Assembly (NCBI GenBank): GCA_963556145.1
Contig: OY744461.1
Coordinates: forward strand, 434,001 to 498,000
Reading direction: 5' to 3'
Source of the DNA: Hygrocybe punicea
Taxonomy: Eukaryota; Basidiomycota; Agaricomycetes; Agaricales; Hygrophoraceae
Length of the DNA: 64,000 nt
Both the position numbers and the translations under genes were made by a program. Below, piece after piece: positions 24,101 to 34,431 of the stretch. The notes beneath the pieces are model-generated. The model ran no database searches and was not told where the DNA came from. It was given only the letters and a program-made list of their open reading frames with translations. Numbering within the stretch: position 1 is the first letter of the stretch; every line of letters starts with the position of its first letter.

Positions 24101-26595
24101 CGACTTTGGCGAAGAACATCGGAATACAGGAGATCTAGTTTTGCTTCTGCTTTGAGTCCTGCGCGAGAGGGACCGACCAGCTGGGCAAGTTGGTCATCCG
24201 GATCCTCGCCACCTCTTTCAAGGAATGCGCAAGCAACACTTGCCCAAATAAAAATACCGTCTGCATATCGCGCAAGCTCTTTCTCCCACGTAGCTCCCGG
24301 CCAATCGTCAATCGGACTGGGGAGTATTTGCCGAATTCGGGTCATCCGATCCTGTATGAATCGAAGAATGTCTTCGTCGGTATTTTGAGCATCCTCCATT
24401 CGCATGGATAAGCAAGATGGACAACGCGGCATCAGTAACGAGATTTTCCCTTCATCTCGGCTTGTAATCAGGACTTTGATCGACGGGGGTAGCGTTGGAA
24501 GTTCTTTGACAATTGCTTGCACAAGTGTCTGACGATTGGGTTCGTGGCCATCGTCAAGCCCACTTTCATCGAGTGCGTCGATCACAATAACCACAGGACC
24601 AACAATCTCAGCGTTCTTGGTAGTTTCAACCAGTAGCGTCCTCGCTTGCATCCTTAGAGACATGGCACCACCGCATCCACGATGAATCGCGGAAAGCACG
24701 GCTGCACGCAATTGGTCGTCAAACAGAGCGAGTTGATGGCAGATGTTGCCAAATAATAGACCAGGTGTCTCCGGCCGAGCATCATGCCGATCGAAACGAA
24801 ACGATGCACCGAGCCGGCCAAGGGTGTGAAAATATTCGGCTATACTGTTGGCGACACTTGATTTGCCGGTGCCAGCTGCACCCGATAGCCAGAGGATTCG
24901 TTCAGATGTCGGGTTGTGCATCCATTGAATGATCTTGTCGAAAAGGTCAACTCTGGTGCCTGGAAGGCAAACTCGGTCGGGATCCCACTGAACCGCGCTG
25001 AGATTGGCTCCAGGAAGACTCTCCAATCTTTCATCCTCGGCTATCATTATGGATCAGTATGACATGTCGCAGGATATCCATGACAAACTCACCAAGTTCC
25101 TTCAAGCGGTCCGTTTTCGACACGAGTTGAACTACACCTTCCTTCATCGTGGAGGCAATTTTCCAGCCCTCGACATCCATCCTCTCGCGGAATCGGGCTT
25201 TCAGGTCACCGAAAGCTTGAGTAAACTGCTGAATCGCATCATCGGTTTTCACGGTAAAGGTGTCCCGTACCGTCCGGACTGGTAGTCGGTAACAGTGAGA
25301 TACGCGGCGCGGGATAATACCAGAACGGAGGATACCCACCAACGAAACCTCGTTCGCCGTAACTTCGCAAAAACAACGCGCAATCATATATTTGCTTCAT
25401 GATAGACTGCACCGTTTTCTCAACTCCTTCGATTTCTTTCAGTGGTTCCGCGTGTTTCATAAAGTCCAATGTGTCCATGATAACACCCCAAAGTCCCTGT
25501 ACTTTTCCATCCCGGTCTTGCTGCGCCTTGAGAGTCTGCAGATGCCTGATCAAACATGTTGTCATGCTGAGGGACGAAAACCGACCTTGTGCACGGCAGT
25601 CAGCACCGTCCACACAAGCTTTGCGTATGGGTGGACCTGTGAATTTTGAATGGGGAGTTATGGGGTATGGGATTTAAGCTAAGCTCGAAAACTCACTTCA
25701 CTGATCGCATCGCCTATTTGCACGAACCTCTCCACATACCCCATCACGACCCCAAAATTGTCAGACGAAACGGCAGCTATCACAGTTCCCGCTGTATTGA
25801 TGATAGACGGAGTCGACAATTGATGAGCGGATTCTTTCTCCTTCATTACGAAGTCTTCCAGGACAGTCAGGTTTTGTTTAGGATCGACCGTTGTGGCCTC
25901 AGCGGAGGGCGAAGGCAAGGAAGGCACATGTAAAGCGATGGGGACTAGCTGTCCACCATCAGCTGCGTGTGATGTTGAGCCGGTCGAGTCCTTGGATCGA
26001 CAAGATATTGAAATCCGAGAATTTCCGAGCTTGGAAGTTTTCCTGGGCTCCAGAAGATCCAAGAGATGAGCTATGGAAAAAAAAATCTGGGTGAGCATTC
26101 GTCACTGCAACGAGTCGTTGATGCATACGGTTGCCCTGGGACTCAAGTTGAAGACAGTATGCAGCATCAACAGTCGTTTCCGCTATCAATTTTGGCGGCT
26201 TCTTGTCATGGAAAACCTGAAGGAAGAGAACAGAGGTATCTTTTACGTCGCTACAGCAAATGTGATCAAACTTGAAAGGAAGGCCACCTTGGGCGTGAAC
26301 ACTCACAATACGAAAACTTCATTCCACGCCGGGTTCACACCCTTGACTGTTTTTGTGTGCACCACTTGCTTGTCCGAGTCAACGCATACCGCTACATAGC
26401 AGTTCGGAGCCTGGCGAAACGTCGTCTTTGGGAGATTGACGGCGTCGATGACTATCCGCGAATCGGTAAATGATAAGATGACCTCAAAACATCTGTATCA
26501 CTTGCCTGTAACCTGAAGTTGTTTTGGCCTTGGAGAAAACGGTGAGGAAATTCTACCTGAAAGGCCGACGGTGGAACTCACGGTGCCTCAGTCAT
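21197..26595 (-). CDS. NLR-like STAND protein: C2 - helical - NACHT - WD40 repeats
   Basis: A multi-exon gene on the minus strand. Order: a C2-like domain (IDAVNLPKTTF...VKGVNPAWNEVFVF, about 26515-26180); a spacer (26064-25685); a helical region (VHPYAKLVWTVL, then 25540-25360 and 25285-25090); NACHT (P-loop GAAGTGKSS near 24870, Walker B VIVIDALDES near 24580) through 23455; then 13 WD40 repeats and a unique C-tail ending at 21197. Introns such as GTAAAT...CTAAACTGAC...TTTCAG (about 23456-23405) keep phase. Fungal NACHT-WD40 proteins (Podospora HET-E/HET-D type) are signal-transducing NTPases in non-self recognition, with the WD propeller as sensor. The likely start ATG (26595) is followed five codons later by an in-frame TGA (26580-26578), so the start is either downstream or spliced differently, or the gene is damaged. 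Confidence 0.85.
21500..23190 (-). repeat. 13 nearly identical WD40 repeats, 129-bp period
   Basis: Thirteen tandem 43-residue units (one of 44) share the frame LEGHT-x3-SVVFSPDGSKLASAS-xD-xTVRLWDVETGAAIGSA. DNA identity between units is high. The variable residues cluster just after EGHT and around the SxD-x-TV turn, the surface positions reported as diversifying in fungal NWD repeats. Spurious ORFs in the other minus-strand frames simply repeat every 129 bp. Two seven-bladed propellers would need 14 units, so 13 suggests unit gain or loss in progress or an incomplete second propeller. Confidence 0.9.
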
Positions 26596-27035
26596 AGTTG
26601 ACAGCCTGAGGTTGCTGTGACGGAAGGCTTCGGGCTATCCGCATCCGAGCCGTGATGGTTGTTCAACCGTATTCACAGGGCCTCGCGAAATTGAAAAAAA
26701 AGGCCAGTTTGTTTGACTGAATGTTGATTAACGTTGATTCGTTGTTGAACGTTGAACGTTGAACGTTGAACATTGCGGATATATCTACCAACACAAGGTT
26801 GGTACCTAACAATGCACTCGGCCAAGTACATCTATCTCCTCTTGACTCATGCTCACGGCGCTCAATGGTACACAGCTCGAACGGCCACGAAACGGTCTCC
26901 TCCGATCTCATTACCTGGTCCCGTGGTCCTAGCATGGGAATACTTGCATCGGACACTTTAATTGGTTCCAGTCCCTTAAAAGCTGCCGACAGGCCAGGTT
27001 CGAGTCTCCTGATCAGTGATCCTTACCGTGAACAC
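26596..27035. promoter_or_regulatory. Shared intergenic region of divergent NLR-like and P450 genes
   Basis: About 440 bp separate the two divergent starts, so both promoters must lie here. A perfect tandem of the heptamer GTTGAAC (four units, 26744-26771) occupies its middle, preceded by related GTTGATTAACGTTGATTC. No clear TATA box is evident. Short ORFs (26766-27212, 26663-26956) are incidental. Confidence 0.45.
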
Positions 27036-29291
27036 ATGATGGACCAGCCCAATCTGCAGCAGCTGTTATCGTACGGCCTCGCAAGTCTCGCCTTCGTTTT
27101 CCTTCTCGTTTACCTCGCCAGGCCAAGTGGGCCAAATGCAAGTATTCCATGTCCTATACCATTACCTCCCCCCTTTCCTGAGATTGGCGTCTTTATTTTA
27201 ATTTTAATTTAATTTAATTTAATTTTGCAGCTGGATCACATCCCAACCGTTGGTCCATCTTCCTACTTGGGCGTGCTGAGGTTCATCCGTCAGACCCAAA
27301 AACTGACACAAGATGGCTATTGTTGTTGTCATCATATATATATTATCCAGCGTCATGGCATCCGAAGTGGCAGCGGTGATACTTATCTCAAAGTCCCCCT
27401 GTCCCTAGCATCGAAATGGTCTCTTCAAAGTGGCAACCATCGATAGATGGATCGTGATTTGCTGTGGCCAACGGTATGTTGAAGATCTACGCAAGGCCAG
27501 CGATGAGGAGCTCAGCCTCTGGCGAGCATTGTCGCAGGTACCACTCTTTGGTTTTGGGTTGTGTTTTGTGTTTTGTGTTGTGTTTTGTGTTTTGTGTTGT
27601 GTTTTGTGTTTTGTGTTGTGTTTTGTGTTTTGTGTTTTGTGTTTTTTTCTTTCTTCTTTCTGCGAGTGCATTTCCTTCTCATTTTTCAATTCCTCAGCTC
27701 GCTGCACTCAAATACAATTTCAGTGAAGGATTTGTTGAGGATCCGTATCATGTCCAAGTCATTCGGACCTCTCTCAATCGAAATCTCGCGGTCTGTTTTC
27801 CTAATGTCTACGATGAGCTCGTGCAGTCATTCGAGGACGTTCTTGGTCTTGACAGTGACGGTAGGTGTAGGGGTCCATCACACTGCCATCGAGGTCCTCT
27901 CATGCTATCCTCGAACAGAGTGGAAGGCAGTACCTGCGATGAATACGACGCTGCAAATCGTGTGTCGGATCGGCAACAGGATTTTTGTGGGCCTTCCGCT
28001 CTGTAAGATCATTTTGTTTACGCTAGTATGATGCAGTAACAGGTCTCTCGTAGGTCGGGATCCTGATTATCTACAGCTCTCCATGCAATTCACGAACGAC
28101 GTAACGAAGACAGCGGTCGCTGTCAACCTCGCTCCCGCATTTTTGAGACCGTAAGTCTCTATTTCCCACATTAGTTAGTAATGAAAAGGGTAAATCGTTA
28201 TCATTATATGAATAGTATCGTTGGGAGATACGTCAGCAAGCTTCCCGCTTATGTCAAGCGAACGTCGAAGCATATCAGCCCGATCATCGAAGAGCGCTTG
28301 CAGAATGAGGCGAAGTATGGTAAAGATTGGCCTGGTAAACCTGTAAGGCATCTGCTGGATGACTTTATTGTGTCTGTTGTCATGTAACTCATGTTCGAGT
28401 TGCCATTACCAGAACGATGCCATCACATGGCTGCTGGAAGAAGCGCAGGGCGAACGGCGAACGCTGCACAATCTGATCCTGCGCCTCCTAGCAACAAACT
28501 TCACCGCTATGCATACTTCTTCCATGGTGCGATCGCATATTTTTTTGTTCCTCGCTAATAGTTTTGAACATCATTCTTATCCTTGAGGCTTTTACACATG
28601 CATTATACCACCTCGCTGCCAGTCCGGAATATGCAGCATCATTACGAGAAGAGGTCTTGTCCATCGTGAAAGAAGATGGTTGGAGCAAGACTGCGGTGGA
28701 TCGGATGTCCAAAGTGGACAACTTTTTCAGAGAGTCGCAAAGAGTCAATGGGGTCGGAAGCCGTGCGCGTCTTTCGATGCCTGGGCTCTTAACCACCCGA
28801 CTTACCTTCGAATGGTAGTGACGTTGGTTCGCTTGGCTATTAAGGACTTTGTGTTCTCGGAAGGCACCGTGCTTCCCGCTGGGACCTTACTTTCCGTTCC
28901 GCTGTATGCTACGCATCACGACGAGTTGAGGTACAGCAATCCGCACGTCTTCGACCCCAGTCGCTTCGCGGCTTCGAAGGAGTGTGATGGAGACAGCCCC
29001 AAACTCCAACTGGTCACTCCGAGTCTGGATTACGTCCCATGGGGGCTCGGCAAGCATGCCTGGTGCGATAAACGACGTCGGAGTGGTTTTTCTCATGCCT
29101 CTTATTATATCTACAGTCCTGGCCGGTTCTTTGCGGCCACCGAGTTGAAGACGATGCTTGCGCACGTCGTTGTCTCGTACGACGTCAAGTTGTTGGAGGA
29201 CGGCAGGGAGCGGCCGCAGAATGAGTGGTTCGCGACGACTTGTGTTCCGAATAGAACTGCCAAGGTGCTGTTCCGAAAGCGCAGGATGTAG
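27036..29291 (+). CDS. Cytochrome P450 monooxygenase
   Basis: An intron-rich gene starting MMDQPNLQQ with an N-terminal membrane anchor (LLSYGLASLAFVFLLVYLA), which places it on the ER. Recognised parts: DRWIVICCGQRYVEDLRKAS, EDPYHVQVIRTSLNRNLAV, IVCRIGNRIFVGLPLCRDPDY, the I-helix region LLATNFTAMHTSSM-AFTHALYHL, K-helix ExxR as ESQR, FDPSRF (PERF-like), and the haem loop WGLGKHACPG, where the first Phe is Trp. The haem-ligand Cys codon is split by an intron (TG near 29059, T near 29112). The C-terminus is TAKVLFRKRRM. The pattern is that of basidiomycete P450s of the ent-kaurene-oxidase-like kind; the substrate is unknown. All splice junctions I checked keep phase, so it looks intact. One doubtful segment (27320-27350) inserts a Cys/His/Ile-rich stretch. 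Confidence 0.85.
27556..27648. repeat. TTTTGTG minisatellite in a P450 intron
   Basis: About 90 bp of TGTTTTGTG/TGTTTTGTGTTG units, with a roughly 19-bp higher-order period, lie in the intron after the WRALSQ exon. They inflate that intron relative to the others and generate phenylalanine/cysteine/valine-rich spurious ORFs. Confidence 0.8.
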
Positions 29292-29715
29292 GAGGTGGGG
29301 GTTGATGCGAGTGGGCCGGATAATTTGTATGTTAAGAGAGCCTGGTCACGAGGCTTCCCGGATGTTTACGAAGCCCCAAGTATCAATAGAGCCCCACAAG
29401 AAATGGGTACTGTCACATAAGCAAGGACAAACCAGCAATACTCCTGGGCCTTTTTTCCTGACTCCTTGCATCCCCAAAAATCATCTCCCTGACCTGTTGT
29501 TCTAATGTGTCTCATTGGATTCCTTCTACCTTTAGGTTTATAGAAACTTACCAAGTGGCAACACTGCCAAATGATAAAGTTGTGCCGATGGCAATTTTGC
29601 CAGTTTTAAGCACAGTGTTGAATGGAACAATGCTGGTTTCAGGAGAGGGAATGACAGGTTTAGAATGTACAGAAGCTCTGGGTGAGGAAGTAAAGATGCT
29701 CTGTATAAATTCCAT

Positions 29716-32700
29716 GTGAACTCAAGGGTGATACCTGAAGAGACTGAGTATGGACTTGTGCTAGAGGGCTGTTGCTGTGCATGGCATCGTGTATCAATCA
29801 CCCCTGCCCCCAAACATCAAGGGAAAATCCATTCGGCGGTACCATTACTTCATCAACTTGGATTCTGTATTCTCACTTTGGACAAGCTGGATGGTATAGC
29901 CATCTTGGTTTGTACAAAATGTGAATGTACTGTTCACCCATCTGTCGGAGAGGTCTACATTCATTTGAAAGCCTCTCATACCTCTCGGCCAGGCTTCTTC
30001 CTACCCGCTCAGAATGAATTGTCTGTGGCTTTGGATAGAACACTCTCATCTTTCACTATCCCACTACAGTACTCTGATATTCACTTTCCTAACTACCTAC
30101 CGGCGCTTCCTCATATCAATGTTGAAGGGGGATGGCACTGTGTTCACTGCATTGAGCCAGAGATCCAATTTTGTAGCAAGACAAAAGGGGAAATTTCTCG
30201 ACACCAACAATCCCAGCACCTGATTTCGGACGACACTGCGGAGTACTGTTATATTGCTACCCTTTTTCATCCGCAGAATCAGTGGCATATTGTGAAGGAA
30301 CGGTGTTGGCTAGATGACAGGGTCCGAGCTGCTCCAAAATTATTACATGATTTTGGCTTCATCATCTTGTTACTCCACGACTTGAACCTCTCCAACCTCC
30401 TTGTCTGTACACGATGCCAGTCAGCTGTGCTCCCAGGTCGCAAGCCTTTATGCCGCCATCTAGTGAAGGATTTCAAAATGTTATCATCTGGATCTATACC
30501 CTCATACATGATTGCGAGGAAGCTACAGCAGCGATTGTAGTGTGGTATGGTATTCCTATGCCACAAAATGTCCTGAAGCTCCGCACCCCACATGACTTAC
30601 CTCCTCTTCCCTTCATTTGTCATGTTTCAGGGTGGAGTTGCCTGTTATGCCCAAGGATATCAAGGGTATGCTTTGAAAACAGGCAGAGTGTTGTCAATCA
30701 CCAAAGGAAGGCCCATAGTGACTGCTCATTGAAGCAGTGGAAGATGGAGCGATGTAGGGTTGCCACCCTCTTCCAAGCCTGTATCCAGTGGTATATTGTG
30801 AAGGCTGAAGAAGATGAAGATGACAATATTGTGCCATCATCGCCACCTCTTGCCAAGATGTTTGAAGACTTTGAGGCTGTTCAGGAGTCCCATGACCACA
30901 TTGCAGTTCATCATACATTCCTTGAGGAGGTGAATTGGACACAGCAGTATGATAGGGAAGAAGCAGAATATCTGTGTGGATTGGGTGCACATCCCTCTCC
31001 TTCAGATGCCCTGATGCCTGGCCTGCACCATGCCGTATCCAAATATTTGCAAGACATCTGCGTTTACCTGAAAACTGCTCCACCTGTTTATTTGCAGCCC
31101 CTCAGGTGGATCAATACACTGACTGCGTAAGCATTGACACCAAATAATAACCAGTAATTTGATATTAAGAGCAGTTCTATTGCAGGGAGCCTACTCCAAA
31201 CATTCAGCCCTTCAGTAATCATCAAACACAGTCCAGTGTCGGATCATGTGAACATGTTCTCACAAATTTTTTATCCTTCACAGTCTGATGTGCATTGACA
31301 GAGGATGCCCAAAGGGTCTGTGAACTTGACGTGGGCTCCACAAATGTGGTACAAGTACTTAACAATGCCCTAGTGCATAATGAAAACCAGTCTCACAAGT
31401 GTGTCCGCAGTCTTCTCACCTCACTCTCAGGCATCGTCATATCAAAATTTAGAGGAATTTGAAGTTGTTGGTGCCATCGTCTACACTGGGATGGATGCTG
31501 CCGCCTGGCAAACGTCATCCATTTTCGCAGGGTCAGATGACATGTTTGAGTTGATCAAGACCCATGACCTTGACCTCCGGCGAATTCTAGACACGATAAC
31601 TACCAGCATCAAGTGAGTTCCTGCACTTTACAATACTCCCTTGCCTGACACCCTTGCCAAATCCATTGTGTATCACAAGAGAGGGTTAAATATGCCAGCA
31701 GCAACCCTCAATGTAGAATGCCAAGGCCGAGAAGCCAATCGTGATCATGATTGCCAAGCTTCACGCTTTGAACCTATCTCTTATTTGGGCAGGAAATGGC
31801 CATGAATGGCAGCTCTTGCTTTACAGAGTTATTTCTTCACCTCATGTGCTTGCAGGTGGATGGAAATTACTGTGAACCAGACAAGGCAGGATGGTTCATG
31901 GCTTTCCTCATGTGGGTATTTCGTGCAATTGAATTCTGGGAACTTCACCAGCAATTCCAGCAAGGACGCGATATTGATGTGTCAGTTGCAACACCTTTTA
32001 TCCAGGTATATGATCTGAATAAAATCTTTTAGATTATCAAAGGAAGCACACAGTTGGCTCAATACTGTCAGCCACAAGACCACCCCTTTTGCCATTCTTT
32101 GCAGGACATTCCTCCATGCTTGGAGGTTTGGATCCAGTACACCACCAAAAACAATCATCTCGTGGGCAGGCAATATTCTCACTATGAATGACCGCCAACT
32201 TGATATTGGCTTGATGCATCCCCATATGGAGAAATGCATGTGTGCAACTGAATCCTTTTTTATGAAGCATGTTCTTTGAGGGATTACAGCGGTTTTCATA
32301 AACATGCGGAAAAGTTGAAAAAAGATTTGAGGTGTAAAGATTTTGGACTTGGTGAAATTTCTCTTGTATCTCATGGAATACTGCATGTATTGAGATGGTT
32401 ATAGAGGGAAAGTTGTACTATTTCTTAAGGGCTTTCTACTCCTGTACTTACATTTGGACAATATTTAGTGTATGGTCAGTTGTAGATGAAGTAACAGGGA
32501 AACCAGGATTTTTTGAGACCCAAAATGATATTGTCAAATTATGGCATCAAATGAGCTCCTATGAAGAAGATTGTAGGGAGAAAATTGTTCATTTTTTCAA
32601 GGGCTAGAAGTACATATACCGTGTTTTTCTTGATTTTTGTGTTTTGAGCCAATATTACATCAGTACTATTTTTGATTGCATTGGGATTAAAATACTGCAA

Positions 32701-33973
32701 GAATTATAAATATTGGCTCAAAACACAAAAATCAAGAAAAACACGGTATATGTACTTCTAGCCCTTGAAAAAATGAACAATTTTCTCCCTACAATCTTCT
32801 TCATAGGAGCTCATTTGATGCCATAATTTGACAATATCATTTTGGGTCTCAAAAAATCCTGGTTTCCCTGTTACTTCATCTACAACTGACCATACACTAA
32901 ATATTGTCCAAATGTAAGTACAGGAGTAGAAAGCCCTTAAGAAATAGTACAACTTTCCCTCTATAACCATCTCAATACATGCAGTATTCCATGAGATACA
33001 AGAGAAATTTCACCAAGTCCAAAATCTTTACACCTCAAATCTTTTTTCAACTTTTCCGCATGTTTATGAAAACCGCTGTAATATGTGGGAACCAGATTAC
33101 AAAATGCTTGTGGATGACTACCATAGGAGAGATGATGGGTACTCCTTTGTCTCAGATCCCAGGAATGGGTTCCTGAAGCACTGATGATCATTCCTGGAGA
33201 AACTTACCTCTGGGGAGCATCAGGCAATTTTTATGATCACCACCCCAGAGGGCTCACATCTCAATGCTGTTGGGTGTCAGGGATGGTTTTGGGACTGTGA
33301 ACAAGGTGTTGAGCTCATCTTCCAAGACATGATGCTATCATGGGGGCCATCATCTCACGGTGTTGAAATAGCAACAGGAACCAGCTCCAATGTTGGTGGG
33401 AGGCATGGGGTTTTTTGGAAATCTGGTATGATGCTCATTGTCTTGCACTACCACAAGGGGCAAAAGATGACTGGACTTGAAAGATGGGTCATCCATGCAC
33501 TTCCACCAAGGCTGAGCCGACTTTTGGCACTTTACCAGGCATATGTGGTGCCTGTGTTAGTGTACATGGCCCAGGAGATCTTGGATAAAGAAGCATCTAA
33601 GATTTACAAAGCATTCACTTTCACCAGCTTTGGAACAGTATGGAAGACACCAAAATTCACATCCCTCCTGCAGAAAATGACAAAGTTGTGCTTTGGCATT
33701 CCTCTAGGCATTAGTGACTGGAGGCATACTGCCATTGCAATTGGCCGAAAACTCTTCCTGGAGCAGTTTCAACAATTTGAAAATGCTATCAAGGCTCAGA
33801 AGAACACAAAGGAAAAAACCAATATTGTTGATGCAGCAGCGGCTCATACTAGTAGGATGGCACGGGACCATTATGCAGTTCCATATGATGTGTTATTCCA
33901 AATACCTAGTGCTCTGCAGGATGCCTTCATTGCACTAAGTGTAGACTGGTTCACAGAGTTGGGTCTCAAGTAG
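29716..33973 (+). pseudogene. OrsD-like zinc-finger gene with tyrosine-recombinase-like C-terminus, degraded
   Basis: The N-terminal half (29716-31130) holds four Cys2-His2-like units (LVCTKCECTV...H...H; WHCVHC...H...H; LLVCTRCQ; WSCLLCPRI...H...H), as in OrsD/DUF3505 proteins. A frameshift lies near 30530. The middle (31380-32280) is broken. The C-terminal part (33083-33973) includes DYHRRDDGYSFVSDPRN, a TGA at about 33182, and the ORF 33233-33973 with GPSSHGVEI, HYHKGQKMTG, DWRHTAIAIGRK and AHTSRMARDHY. In relatives, as I remember them, these read GPARGTE, YHKG, YRHxxIAI and H-x8-Y, resembling tyrosine-recombinase boxes. The first box has lost its Arg here. A 794-bp palindromic element interrupts the gene. 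Non-functional; the parent is probably a repetitive, transposon-like gene. Confidence 0.6.
32286..33079. mobile_element. 794-bp palindromic element (TA-flanked, Tc1/mariner-type MITE)
   Basis: Two 373-bp arms (32284-32656 and 32709-33081, including the flanking TTA/TAA) appear to be perfect inverted copies around a 52-bp unique centre. The ends are CAGCGGTTTTCATAAACAT and its complement, flanked by TA on each side. The same 70-codon ORF lies on the + strand at 32395-32607 and on the - strand at 32758-32970, as symmetry demands. It has no recognisable domain. Excision leaving one TA restores a frame across the junction (SLRDY-MWEPDYKM) in the host pseudogene. Confidence 0.85.
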
Positions 33974-34431
33974 TACTCCAATACATTTGGTGATAATCAA
34001 GTGATAAAGACTTTGTTAGTGTCTGAGCCTCCTGAACTTTCTTGCTCCTTAGAGCATAGCAAGGACTTGAAAATGTTCTTGGAGTACTATAAAGAAGTCC
34101 ATGACCAAGAGGTGCATACACACATCTATCTAGTTTCCCTTCCAAAAGACATCACTGATTGACAAATCTGATGGCTGACAAAAAATAGGTCATATGAAGG
34201 GATTTCCAGACTACAAGTTTGCACCTCTATGATGTACTTGAAGTGCGGCTTGCCTTCAGAATTGATTAATGCTGCCATGTTAGAGATGTTGACCGCTTCA
34301 GGACTACATTAATTAGTTAGAAAAAGTTATCAGAAGGTATGAGGTGTCAATGGACCAACCACTGCAGGAGATGAACAAATCAGCCCCAAAGCACAGATGT
34401 GCACTGTCCCAGAAGTCTGTGCCATCCAAAA
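33974..34431. other. Decayed sequence 3' of the recombinase-like pseudogene
   Basis: Plus-strand frames are protein-like but broken (for example LVSEPPELSCSLEHSKD near 34020, MYLKCGLPSELINAAM near 34240). They may be further exons of the preceding repetitive gene. No helicase motif is visible. Confidence 0.35.

Noticed and set aside
27430..28031. Phe/Cys/Val-rich ORFs around the TTTTGTG tract
   Set aside because: Intron minisatellite read through; the P450 exon frame explains the coding part.
32395..32970. Two identical 70-residue proteins as a duplicated gene
   Set aside because: They are the two arms of one palindrome; the sequence has no recognisable domain.
33974..34431. RecQ-type helicase continuing the OrsD/recombinase-like gene
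   Set aside because: No P-loop, DExH or helicase motif VI is visible in any frame.
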